Shown here in pieces: positions 6,336 to 14,101 of a stretch of DNA of 15,994 nt (position 1 is the stretch's first letter; each line of letters opens with the position of its first letter). The stretch comes from an uncultured Burkholderiaceae bacterium (GTDB lineage Bacteria > Pseudomonadota > Gammaproteobacteria > Burkholderiales > Burkholderiaceae_C), in assembly GCA_938022295.1 (NCBI GenBank), contig CALIDR010000188.1, positions 1-15,994 of the forward strand. Direction: 5' to 3'. The position numbers and the translations under genes are program-made. Under the pieces are notes generated by a model. That model was given only the letters and a program-made list of their open reading frames with translations, was not told the origin of the DNA and searched no databases.

Positions 6336-6851
6336 ATGAGCGAACACGACGACGACGCCGGCGGCGGCCCCGCCGTCGGCACGCGCTGGTTCGAGCTCGC
6401 CGTGGCCGGCCTGCTGATGGCCGCGGCGGTGATCGTGATCGTCGACTCCCGGCGCGTGGGTACCGGCTGGGACGAGTTCGACGGCCCACGCTCGGGCTAC
6501 TTCCCCTTCTACATCGGCTGCCTGCTGCTGGCCGCCAGCGGCTGGGTCTTCGTGCGCCAGGTGCTGGCGTGGCGGCGCGCCGACCCGACGTTCGCCAGGC
6601 GCGCGCAGCTGGCGAGCGTGTGGTCCATCACGTGGCCGATGGCGGTGTTCGTCGCCGGCGTGCAGTGGCTCGGGATCTACGTCTCGTCGTTCGCGCTGAT
6701 CGCCTACTTCATGGTCCGCCACGGCCGCTACCGCTGGCTGCTCGCCGGCGCGGTGGCGCTCGGCGTGCCGCTGTTCTTCTTCGTCGTGTTCGAACGCTGG
6801 TTCCTGGTGTCGCTGCCCAAGGGTCCGCTCGAAGCGCTGCTGGGCCTGTAG
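6336..6851 (+). CDS. tctB: Tripartite tricarboxylate transporter, small membrane subunit TctB
   Basis: This 171-residue protein has four predicted membrane helices, at about 19-37, 55-75, 95-125 (broken) and 135-160. It carries the family phrase PRSGYFPFYIGCLLLAASG after the first helix. The N-terminal 15 residues are acidic and glycine-rich. TctB is the poorly conserved small subunit that pairs with TctA in the inner membrane. The gene lies 40 nt after tctC and 15 nt before tctA, in the standard order. No good Shine-Dalgarno sequence precedes the ATG at 6336, so translation may be weak or coupled. The start is not fully certain, but the frame and family are. Confidence 0.9.
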   Translation: MSEHDDDAGGGPAVGTRWFELAVAGLLMAAAVIVIVDSRRVGTGWDEFDGPRSGYFPFYIGCLLLAASGWVFVRQVLAWRRADPTFARRAQLASVWSITWPMAVFVAGVQWLGIYVSSFALIAYFMVRHGRYRWLLAGAVALGVPLFFFVVFERWFLVSLPKGPLEALLGL

Positions 6852-6866
6852 CCCGCACCCGCCGCC

Positions 6867-8390
6867 ATGGAAGAGATCGCCGCCCTGATGCAGGGCTTCA
6901 GCGTCGCGCTGACGCCGATGAACGTGGTCTTCATGTTCGTCGGCATCACGCTCGGCGTGCTGATCGGCGTGCTGCCGGGACTCGGCGGCGCCAACGGCGT
7001 GGCGATCCTGCTGCCGCTGACGTTCTCGATGAACCCGACGTCGGCGATCATCCTGCTCAGCTGCATCTACTGGGGCGCGCTGTTCGGCGGAGCGATCACG
7101 TCGATCCTGTTCAACATCCCCGGCGAGCCGTGGAGCGTGGCCACCACGTTCGACGGCTACCCGATGGCGCAGCAGGGCAAGGCCGCGCAGGCGCTGACGG
7201 CGGCGTTCACCGCGAGCTTCGTCGGCGCGCTCGCGGCGGTGCTGGTGATCACGTTCCTCGCGCCGGTGCTCGCCAGGTTCGCGCTGAAGTTCGGCCCGGC
7301 GGAGTTCTTCGCCGTGCAGATGCTCACCTTCTGCAGCTTCGTCGGCCTGAGCAAGGAGCCGCCGGCGAAGACGCTGGCGGCGATGATGCTCGGCTTCTCG
7401 CTCGCCGCGGTGGGCATGGACACCGTCACCGGCCAGCTGCGCATGACGTTCGAGCAGCCGCAGCTGCTCAAGGGCTTCAGCTTCCTGGTCGCGGTGATCG
7501 GCCTGTTCGGCATCGGCGAGATCCTGCAGACGATGGAAGAGGGCCTCGCCTTCCGCGGCAAGAGCGCGAAGATCTCGCTTAGCGTCGTGCTGCGCACCTG
7601 GGGCGAGATGTTCCAGTACTGGAAGAGCTTCGTCCGCTCGGCGGTGGTCGGCTGCTGGATGGGCATCACCCCGGGCGGCGCGACGCCGGCGAGCTTCATG
7701 AGCTACGGCCTGGCGCGGCGCGGCAGCAAGCGGCCGCAGAACTTCGGCAAGGGCGAGATCGAGGGCGTGCTCGCGCCCGAGACCGCCAACAACGCCGCCG
7801 GCACCGCGGCGCTGCTACCGATGCTCACGCTGGGCATCCCCGGTTCGCCCACCGCCGCGGTGCTGCTCGGCGGGCTGCTGATCTGGGGCCTGCAGCCCGG
7901 CCCGATGCTGTTCGTCGAGCAGAAGGATTTCGTCTGGGGGCTGATCGCGAGCATGTACCTCGCCAACCTGGCCGGCCTGATCGTCGTGCTGACGACGGTG
8001 CCGTGGTGGGCCGGCATCCTGCGCATCCCGTTCACGATCATCGGGCCGGTGATCATCGTCGTCTGCGCGATCGGCGCCTACACGGTCAACAATGCGATGT
8101 TCGACGTCTGGATGATGCTCGCCTTCGGCGTGCTCGGCTACCTGTTCAAGAAGCTGAAGTACCCGCTCGCGCCGCTGGTGCTGGCGCTGGTGCTCGGCGA
8201 CATGGCCGAGAGCAGCTTCCGCCAGGCGATGCTGCTGAGCCAGGGGTCGCTTTCGATCTTCTTCGCCAACGGGCTGGTCGGCAGCATCATGGCGCTGTCG
8301 ATCGCGCTGCTGCTGTGGCCGTTGTGGGGCGCGGCGAAGGACTGGCAGCGCCGGCGCGAGATGGTGGCCGACGGCCGCCTGCCGGGCTGA
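6867..8390 (+). CDS. tctA: Tripartite tricarboxylate transporter, large permease TctA
   Basis: This 507-residue inner-membrane permease of about 12 helices moves the substrate using an ion gradient. It has the TctA hallmarks in both halves: GVLIGVLPGLGGANG with ALFGGAITSILFNIPGEP in the first, and GITPGGATPASFMSYGLARR with TLGIPGSPTAAVLLGGLLIWGLQPGP in the second. The hallmarks reflect the internal duplication of the family. Length is normal. MEEIAALMQGFSVALTP aligns with the usual TctA start, so the ATG at 6867 is preferred despite a weak Shine-Dalgarno sequence. It closes the tctCBA set and is followed after 52 nt by the dehydrogenase gene. Confidence 0.96.
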   Translation: MEEIAALMQGFSVALTPMNVVFMFVGITLGVLIGVLPGLGGANGVAILLPLTFSMNPTSAIILLSCIYWGALFGGAITSILFNIPGEPWSVATTFDGYPMAQQGKAAQALTAAFTASFVGALAAVLVITFLAPVLARFALKFGPAEFFAVQMLTFCSFVGLSKEPPAKTLAAMMLGFSLAAVGMDTVTGQLRMTFEQPQLLKGFSFLVAVIGLFGIGEILQTMEEGLAFRGKSAKISLSVVLRTWGEMFQYWKSFVRSAVVGCWMGITPGGATPASFMSYGLARRGSKRPQNFGKGEIEGVLAPETANNAAGTAALLPMLTLGIPGSPTAAVLLGGLLIWGLQPGPMLFVEQKDFVWGLIASMYLANLAGLIVVLTTVPWWAGILRIPFTIIGPVIIVVCAIGAYTVNNAMFDVWMMLAFGVLGYLFKKLKYPLAPLVLALVLGDMAESSFRQAMLLSQGSLSIFFANGLVGSIMALSIALLLWPLWGAAKDWQRRREMVADGRLPG

Positions 8391-8442
8391 ACCGACGACA
8401 CGAAAACCGCCCTGCCGGACGCAGCGCGGGTCTGGAGGAACG

Positions 8443-9450
8443 ATGAAGATTGCAGTGGTCGGCGCCGGCGCGATCGGCGGCTATCTCGGGGCGAAGCTGG
8501 CGCTCTCGGGCGAGGACGTCACGTTCATCGCCCGCCGCAAGAACCTGGAGGCGATCAACGCCCACGGCTTCCGGCTGATCCTCGAGGACGGCCGCGAGGA
8601 GCACGCGGCCCACGTGCGCGCCGTCGAGCGCTACGCCGACGCCGGCGTGCAGGACGCGGTGCTGCTGACCGTGAAGGCGCACCAGGTGCGCGACCTGCTG
8701 CCCGACCTCACGGCCCTGTTCGGCCCGCAGACGATGGTCGTCACGATGATCAACGGCGTGCCGTGGTGGTACTTCCACAAGCTCGGCGGCCCCTACGAGG
8801 GCCGCAAGCTCGACAGCGTCGACCCCGGCGGCGTGATCGACGCCCACATCGCGCCCGAGCGCGTGATCGGCAGCGTCGTCTACCCGGCGGCCGAACTCGT
8901 CGCGCCCGGCGTCGTCAAGGTGATCGAGGGCAACCGCTTCACGCTCGGCGAGCCCGACGGCACGCGCAGCGAGCGCGTCGAGCGCCTCAGCCAGGCGATG
9001 ATGAAGGCCGGCTTCAAGGCGCCGGTGAGCAAGGACATCCGCGGCGAGATCTGGGTCAAGCTGTGGGGCAACCTGAGCTTCAACCCGATCAGCGCGCTCA
9101 CGCACGCCACGCTCGAGGACATCTGCCGCTTCGCGCCGACGCGCGAGCTCGCCGCGCGCATGATGCGCGAGGCGCAGGCGGTGGGCGAGAGGCTCGGCGT
9201 CGAGTTCAAGATCAGCCTCGACAAGCGCATCGCCGGCGCCGAGGCGGTGGGCGCGCACAAGACGTCGATGCTGCAGGACGTCGAGGCCGGCCGTGCGCTC
9301 GAGCTCGAGGCGCTGGTGGGCGCCGTGATCGAACTGGGTCGCATCACCGAGACGCCGACGCCGACGGTCGAGGCCGTCTACGCGCTCGCGTCGCTGCTGG
9401 CCCGCACGCTGCAGGCGCAGGGCGGACGGCTGGCCGTGCAGCCGGTCTGA
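8443..9450 (+). CDS. Ketopantoate reductase (PanE/ApbA) family NAD(P)H-dependent oxidoreductase
   Basis: This 335-residue cytoplasmic protein has an N-terminal Rossmann domain with VVGAGAIGGYLG (residues 5-16). The family catalytic set is present: Lys78 in VKAHQ, NGVPWWYFH (104-112), Lys206 and Asn210 in VKLWGNLSFNP, and SMLQDVEAGRALELE (275-289) with the expected glutamate near 287. PanE reduces ketopantoate in coenzyme A synthesis. The NG(V/I)PWWYFH subgroup is widespread as paralogues beside catabolic and TTT genes, and its substrates are mostly unproven 2-oxo or 2-hydroxy acids. I would not call it panE. GGAGGA sits 5 nt before the ATG. It lies 52 nt after tctA and probably belongs to that operon. 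It ends 15 nt from the convergent diguanylate cyclase gene. Confidence 0.88.
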   Translation: MKIAVVGAGAIGGYLGAKLALSGEDVTFIARRKNLEAINAHGFRLILEDGREEHAAHVRAVERYADAGVQDAVLLTVKAHQVRDLLPDLTALFGPQTMVVTMINGVPWWYFHKLGGPYEGRKLDSVDPGGVIDAHIAPERVIGSVVYPAAELVAPGVVKVIEGNRFTLGEPDGTRSERVERLSQAMMKAGFKAPVSKDIRGEIWVKLWGNLSFNPISALTHATLEDICRFAPTRELAARMMREAQAVGERLGVEFKISLDKRIAGAEAVGAHKTSMLQDVEAGRALELEALVGAVIELGRITETPTPTVEAVYALASLLARTLQAQGGRLAVQPV

Positions 9451-9465
9451 CGGCGGGCTGGGCCC

Positions 9466-11259
9466 TCAGGCGACGCAGGTGCGGTTCTTGCCGGCGCGCT
9501 TGGCCTCGTAGAGCGCCTCGTCGGCGCGCTCGAGCGCGGCGTCGATCGGCTCGCCGTCGCGCCACTGGGTGACGCCGGCGGAGAACGTGACGAAGACTTC
9601 CCGCCCCTCGTGCATGAACAGGCTCGCGGTGAGCGCGCGCTGCAGCCGCGTCAGCACCTGCTGCCCCTCTTCGACCGGCGTGCCCGGCAGCAGCACGACG
9701 AACTCCTCGCCGCCCCAGCGGCCGATCGTGTCGGCCGGGCGCAGCAGTTCGCCCACGCGCGCGGCGAGCGACTTCAGCGCCTGGTCGCCGGCGGCGTGGC
9801 CGAGGGTGTCGTTGAGCTTCTTGAAGTTGTCGATGTCGAGCAGCCCGATCGCCAGCGGCGCCGGCTGCGCGGCGCGCTCGATGCGCGAGCGCTCGGCGTC
9901 GAAGACCTGCATCAGCCCGCGCCGGTTGGCGACCTGGGTCAGGGCGTCGGTCGAAACCTCGTCGGACAGGCGGCGCAGCTCGGTCTCGAGCGCGCGCACG
10001 CGCGACTCGAGCTCGGCCGCGCGCGCGTGCTCGGCGGCCAGGCGCTCGCGCGTGGCCTGCACGTCGGTGCGCACGGCGCGGTTGTCCTCGAGCATGCGCT
10101 GCACGACGTCGGTCAGCGCGTCGACCGACGCCGCCTGCGTGATCGCCTCCTCGTAGGCGCCGAGCCGCTCGCCGTAGCGGCCGGTGGCGGCGTCGAGCTC
10201 GCCGAGCTGCGCGATCAGGCTCGCGACGAGGCGGCGCAGCGCGTCGCGCGCGTCGTCGCGCTCGGCGCGCAGGCGCTGCTGCTGCGCCCGTGTGTGCGCG
10301 AGCAGTTCACCGGCGGCCTTCAGCCCGCGCACGCTCAGTCCGGCGTCGAACCGCGCCTGCAGCGCCTGCATCTGGCCCTGCGCCCAGCTCGCGTCCTCGG
10401 CGAGGTCGCCGAGGCCTGCCGTCAGCTCCCGGCACAGCACGGCGAGTTCGTCGACGAGCTGGTGGCGGTGCGCGAACCAGCGCCGCGCGCGCTCGCACAC
10501 CGCGCCGATCTCGGCGGCGATGGCCGGCGTCGCGCCTTCGCGCGCGACGCGCTCGGCCAGCCGCGCGAGCTCGTCGGCGAGCGCCGCCGCCCGGGCGTCG
10601 CCGCCCGGCAGCGCGTGGCGCAGCGTGCGGCCGAGGTGGTCCGTCACCGGCACCCACGCCGACGGCGCGCCGGCCACCTCGACCGCCGCTTCCGGCACGA
10701 CGGCCGGCGCGGTGGCGGCCGCCTGTGCCGCGGCGGCGGTCGCAGGCGGCAGGCCGTCCGCCGGTGCCTCGTCGGCGATCTCGACGACGTCGCCCGCGGC
10801 GTCCTGTTCCCAGCTCGCCAGCAGCTGCGCGAGCCGCTGCTGCAGGCGCGCCGCGTCGTGGCGGCTGCCGTCGAGCACGCGCTGCAGGCTGTCCTTGCGC
10901 CGCGCCACCGTCCAGTGGCGGCCGCCGCGATCGACGCCGCGCGCGACGCGCTCGATCCGCGCCGCCCAGGCCGGCGCCGCGGTGTCGGCCACGCCGCCGT
11001 CGAGCTGGCGCTGCAGCTCGTCCCAGCGGCCGTGCACCAGGCTCGCGACGAGCTGCGCGCGCCGCGCCGGGTCGTCGCACCCGCGCTGCAGCAGGCGCTC
11101 GACGAGCGGGCGCACGCGTTCGGGCACCCAGGCCACCGGGGCGCCGCCCTCGTCGGCCCAGGCGCGCGCGTACTGGTCGGGGGTGGGTTCGAGGCGCTGC
11201 TGCGCGAGCCGGCGCAGCGCCGCCTTCGCGACCGCGGCCGGCGAAGCGTCGGCCGTCAC
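9466..11259 (-). CDS. Diguanylate cyclase (GGDEF) with long N-terminal helical region
   Basis: This 597-residue protein has a C-terminal GGDEF domain (about 435-595) that should make cyclic-di-GMP from GTP. The active-site loop is RWGGEEF (GGEEF at 516-520), metal-binding Asp475 lies in LLDIDNFKK, and the allosteric I-site RPAD (507-510) sits at the normal spacing. The first 430 residues match no domain I can name. They open with a helical part containing PTPDQYARAWADEGG (26-39), then an Ala/Pro-rich linker (165-200), then a coiled coil rich in Arg/Glu/Leu (about 250-435). No membrane helix or signal peptide is seen, so it is probably cytoplasmic. It starts with GTG four bases after the stop of the REC-PAS-GGDEF-EAL gene, so it is the last gene of that operon. 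Catalysis looks intact; its input is unknown. Confidence 0.92.
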   Translation of the reverse strand: MTADASPAAVAKAALRRLAQQRLEPTPDQYARAWADEGGAPVAWVPERVRPLVERLLQRGCDDPARRAQLVASLVHGRWDELQRQLDGGVADTAAPAWAARIERVARGVDRGGRHWTVARRKDSLQRVLDGSRHDAARLQQRLAQLLASWEQDAAGDVVEIADEAPADGLPPATAAAAQAAATAPAVVPEAAVEVAGAPSAWVPVTDHLGRTLRHALPGGDARAAALADELARLAERVAREGATPAIAAEIGAVCERARRWFAHRHQLVDELAVLCRELTAGLGDLAEDASWAQGQMQALQARFDAGLSVRGLKAAGELLAHTRAQQQRLRAERDDARDALRRLVASLIAQLGELDAATGRYGERLGAYEEAITQAASVDALTDVVQRMLEDNRAVRTDVQATRERLAAEHARAAELESRVRALETELRRLSDEVSTDALTQVANRRGLMQVFDAERSRIERAAQPAPLAIGLLDIDNFKKLNDTLGHAAGDQALKSLAARVGELLRPADTIGRWGGEEFVVLLPGTPVEEGQQVLTRLQRALTASLFMHEGREVFVTFSAGVTQWRDGEPIDAALERADEALYEAKRAGKNRTCVA

Positions 11260-11263
11260 GCGT

Positions 11264-13513
11264 TCAGCCCTGGCGGCCGGCGGCCAGGCGCGGCGCCTCG
11301 CCGGCGTCGGGGTCGGTGGCCGGCCCGAGCAGCGGCACGCGGCGCGGCAGCACCGACGTGCGCAGCCACGCCTCGAGCTGGTCGGCCGGCAGCGGGCGGC
11401 TGAACTGGTAGCCCTGCATCAGCGCGCAGCCCAGGCGGTGCAGCTCGTCGAGCTGGCGCAGCGACTCGACGCCCTCGGCGATCACGCGCAGGCCGAGCGA
11501 GCGCGCCAGCGCGATGATCGCGCTGATCACCGCCGAGCCCTTGGGCGTGATGCCGAGGTCGCGCACGAACGCCTTGTCGATCTTGACCTCCGAGATCGGC
11601 AGCGTGCCGAGGTAGGCGAGCGACGAATAGCCGGTGCCGAAGTCGTCGACCGAGACCTCGACGCCGATCTCGTTGAGGCGGTGCAGCGACGGCATCACGT
11701 CCTGCAGGTTCTTCATCAGGTTGTTCTCGGTGATCTCGAGCAGCAGCGACGACGGCGCGATGCCGTAGGCGCCCACCGCCGCCTGGATCTGCTCGACGAG
11801 GTCGCTGCGCTCGAAGATGCGGATCGGCATGTTGACCGCGATCGTCAGCGTCTGGCCGAGGCTGACCTCCCACGCCCGCGACTGGCGCGCCGCCTCGCGC
11901 AGCAGCCACTCCGACATCGGCACGATCAGGCCCGTCTCCTCGGCCAGGGGAATGAAGTCCGCCGGCGGCACCAGCGTGCCGCCGCGCTGCCAGCGCATCA
12001 GCGCCTCGACGCCGACCACGCGCGCCAGCCGCACGTCGACCTTGGGCTGGAAGTGCAGCACCAGCTCGTCGCGCTCGAGCGCCTTGTGCAGCGCGCTCTC
12101 GAGCTCCAGGCGCTCGCGCCCGCGGCCCATCAGCAGCGGGCTGAACATCGCCGCCGCGTTCTTGCCCTGGTCCTTGACGGCGTACATCGCGACGTCGGCG
12201 TTGCGCATCAGGTCGGCCACCGTCAGGCCGTCGCGCGGGTAGATCGCGATGCCGATGCTGGCCGTCACGACCCACTCGCCGCCGCCGACGAAGATCGGCT
12301 CGCGCATCGCGTCGAGCACGCGCTGCGCGACGCGTTCGGCGTCGCGCTCGTCGATCACCTCGGGCAGCAGGGCGACGAACTCGTCGCCGCCCAGGCGCCC
12401 CACCGCCTCGAGCTTGCGGTGCCAGGCCGGGCCGACGGCCTCGACCGCGCCCTCCATCACCTGGTCGCTGTGGCGCACGCAGCCACGCAGCCGGCGCGCG
12501 ACCTCGACCAGCAGGTCGTCGCCCGCGGTGTGGCCGAGCGTGTCGTTGATGTTCTTGAAGCGGTCCAGGTCGATCAGCAGCAGCGCCGCCATGTGGCCCA
12601 TGCGGCGCGCGTGCTGCAGCGCGCGCTCGGTGCGCCAGATCAGCTGGTGACGGTTGGGCAGGCCCGTGAGCGGGTCGAAGTTGGCGAGCCGCCGGATGTG
12701 GTCCTCGGCCGCGCGGCGGTCGGTCACGTCCTGCACGATGCCGGTGTAGCCGATGCTCTGGCCGTACTCGTTGTACTCCGGCTCGGCCTCGACGTGCACG
12801 ATGCGCTGGCGGCCGCCGGCGAGCACGACCGGCACGTCGGTGGCGAGCACCGAGCTGTGCGCGAGCACGCCGCGCAGCAGGCGGATCAGGTTGCGCCGGT
12901 CCTCACCGGGCACCAGGCGCAGCAGCGCGTGCAGGCCGAGCCGCTCGCCAGGCCCGCGGCCGAACACGCGCAGCGCCTCGGTAGACATCAGCAGCGTGCC
13001 GCTGCCGCCCTCGGCGCCGCGGCGCCAGTCGAAGCTGCCCATGCGCGCCAGGTCCTGCGCGCGCCCGAGCCGCGCGCGGCTTCGCTCGAGCTCCAGGCGC
13101 ATGCGCGACGAGCGCAGCAGGTAGCGCAGCCGCCCGGCGAGCAGGCTCCACTGGTTGCTCTTGACGAAGAAGTCGGTCGCGCCGACCTGGTAGGCGCGCG
13201 TGATCGACGCCTCGTCGTCGAGACCGGTGAGCATCAGCACCGGCATGTGCTCGAAGCCGGGCAGCGTGCGCAGCCGGGCGCAGGTCTGGAAACCGTCCAT
13301 GCCCGGCATCAGCGCGTCGAGCACGATGACGTCGGGCGTCCAGCGGCCGAGCGTGGCCAGCGCCTGCTCGCCGCCGGTGGCCTCCTTGATCACGAAACCG
13401 CGCTCGCGCAGCGCGGCGGCGGTGAGCATCAGGTTGACCGCGTCGTCGTCGACGAGCAGCACCTTCGACGGCTCGCCGTCGTCGGCCGGCGCGATCGACG
13501 GCTGGTCGGTCAT
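11264..13513 (-). CDS. Response regulator with REC-PAS-GGDEF-EAL domains
   Basis: This 749-residue cytoplasmic c-di-GMP regulator begins with a receiver domain (about 16-130) with acidic pocket Asp22-24, phospho-acceptor Asp66 (VLDALMPGMDG), Thr96 and Lys118. A PAS domain (about 150-268, ending TGIVQDVTDRR) and a GGDEF domain (275-455, GGDEF at 375-379) follow. The EAL domain (465-715) keeps EAL 503-505, Asn561, Glu593, DDFGTGYSS (623-631), Lys644, Glu680 and QGY (700-702), so phosphodiesterase activity is expected. About 20 extra residues separate the RHSD (347-350) from GGDEF; normally the gap is five. The GGDEF half may be altered or regulatory. Its ATG overlaps the Hpt stop (ATGA), and the DGC gene follows after four bases. 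Confidence 0.95.
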   Translation of the reverse strand: MTDQPSIAPADDGEPSKVLLVDDDAVNLMLTAAALRERGFVIKEATGGEQALATLGRWTPDVIVLDALMPGMDGFQTCARLRTLPGFEHMPVLMLTGLDDEASITRAYQVGATDFFVKSNQWSLLAGRLRYLLRSSRMRLELERSRARLGRAQDLARMGSFDWRRGAEGGSGTLLMSTEALRVFGRGPGERLGLHALLRLVPGEDRRNLIRLLRGVLAHSSVLATDVPVVLAGGRQRIVHVEAEPEYNEYGQSIGYTGIVQDVTDRRAAEDHIRRLANFDPLTGLPNRHQLIWRTERALQHARRMGHMAALLLIDLDRFKNINDTLGHTAGDDLLVEVARRLRGCVRHSDQVMEGAVEAVGPAWHRKLEAVGRLGGDEFVALLPEVIDERDAERVAQRVLDAMREPIFVGGGEWVVTASIGIAIYPRDGLTVADLMRNADVAMYAVKDQGKNAAAMFSPLLMGRGRERLELESALHKALERDELVLHFQPKVDVRLARVVGVEALMRWQRGGTLVPPADFIPLAEETGLIVPMSEWLLREAARQSRAWEVSLGQTLTIAVNMPIRIFERSDLVEQIQAAVGAYGIAPSSLLLEITENNLMKNLQDVMPSLHRLNEIGVEVSVDDFGTGYSSLAYLGTLPISEVKIDKAFVRDLGITPKGSAVISAIIALARSLGLRVIAEGVESLRQLDELHRLGCALMQGYQFSRPLPADQLEAWLRTSVLPRRVPLLGPATDPDAGEAPRLAAGRQG

Positions 13514-13926
13514 GGCGTGGCGGGCGCGGCGCGACCGGCCAGCACGAGCAGGCGCCGCAGCTGCGCCGCCAGCCCGTCCAGGACCGCCGCCTCGGGCAGC
13601 ACGGTGGGCCGCTCGCGCAGCGCGCCTTCGATCTCGGTGCAGGTGCGCGCGAGCTCGAGCGCGCCGACGCTGGCCGCCGACGACTTCAGCGTGTGCGAGA
13701 CGCGGCGGATCGCCGCCCCGTCGCCGGCCGCGCGGGCGGCGCCGAGTTCGTCGAGGTGCTGGTGCAGCGAATCGGCGAACGCGGCGAGCACGCGGCGCAG
13801 CAGGCCCTGCGTGCCGCTCGGGTCGAGGTCGCGCAGGCGCTGCACGCTGCCGGCGTCGAGCGCCGCCAGCAGATCCGCCGGCACGCCCTCGGGCGCGCTG
13901 GTCGGGGATATCGGGAGCTGGGGCAT
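13510..13926 (-). CDS. Hpt (histidine phosphotransfer) domain protein
   Basis: This 138-residue single-domain protein passes phosphate between histidine and aspartate residues in phosphorelays. The four-helix Hpt core has the motif VSHTLKSSAASVGA, with phosphorylatable His78, and a preceding helix FADSLHQHLDELGAARAAGD. The N-terminal 20 residues are Pro/Ser-rich and probably flexible. An open frame continues further upstream, but the ATG at 13926 is the first sensible start; the rest would overlap the divergent kinase on the other strand. Its TGA overlaps the ATG of the response regulator (ATGA), indicating coupled translation and probably a direct partnership with that receiver domain. No strong Shine-Dalgarno sequence is visible. 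As a free-standing Hpt it needs a donor, probably a hybrid kinase elsewhere. Confidence 0.9.
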   Translation of the reverse strand: MPQLPISPTSAPEGVPADLLAALDAGSVQRLRDLDPSGTQGLLRRVLAAFADSLHQHLDELGAARAAGDGAAIRRVSHTLKSSAASVGALELARTCTEIEGALRERPTVLPEAAVLDGLAAQLRRLLVLAGRAAPATP

Positions 13927-14101
13927 GAACGGTGAACCGACCGCTGCAAGAACCCGGATGTTAGCGGTCACCCGCCGGGACGTTCGCCGGAAAAGCGGGC
14001 GCCTGCGGGCCGGATTGCGCACCCGGATGCCGTTTCGTCGCCCGCCGCCGGTGCTCGCGGTGCCGCCGGGGCGGCGCGGGTGGCTGCATAGAATGCCAGC
14101 C
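13927..14101. promoter_or_regulatory. Divergent intergenic region between hpt operon and histidine kinase
   Basis: This 175-nt stretch must hold the promoters of both units. On the plus strand TAGAAT (14089-14094) is a five-of-six match to the -10 consensus, just before the ATGs at 14093 and 14102; no clear -35 box is seen. On the minus strand TAACAT, about 28 nt upstream of the hpt start, is a weak -10 candidate. I see no clear operator repeat. Confidence 0.4.

Noticed and set aside
10184..14101. A plus-strand reading frame stays open for several kilobases opposite the c-di-GMP operon and runs into the histidine kinase frame.
   Set aside because: It is antisense to three well-recognised genes, has low-complexity Arg/Ala/Ser composition and shows no domains. 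It is a by-product of high GC; only the part from about 14102 is a gene.
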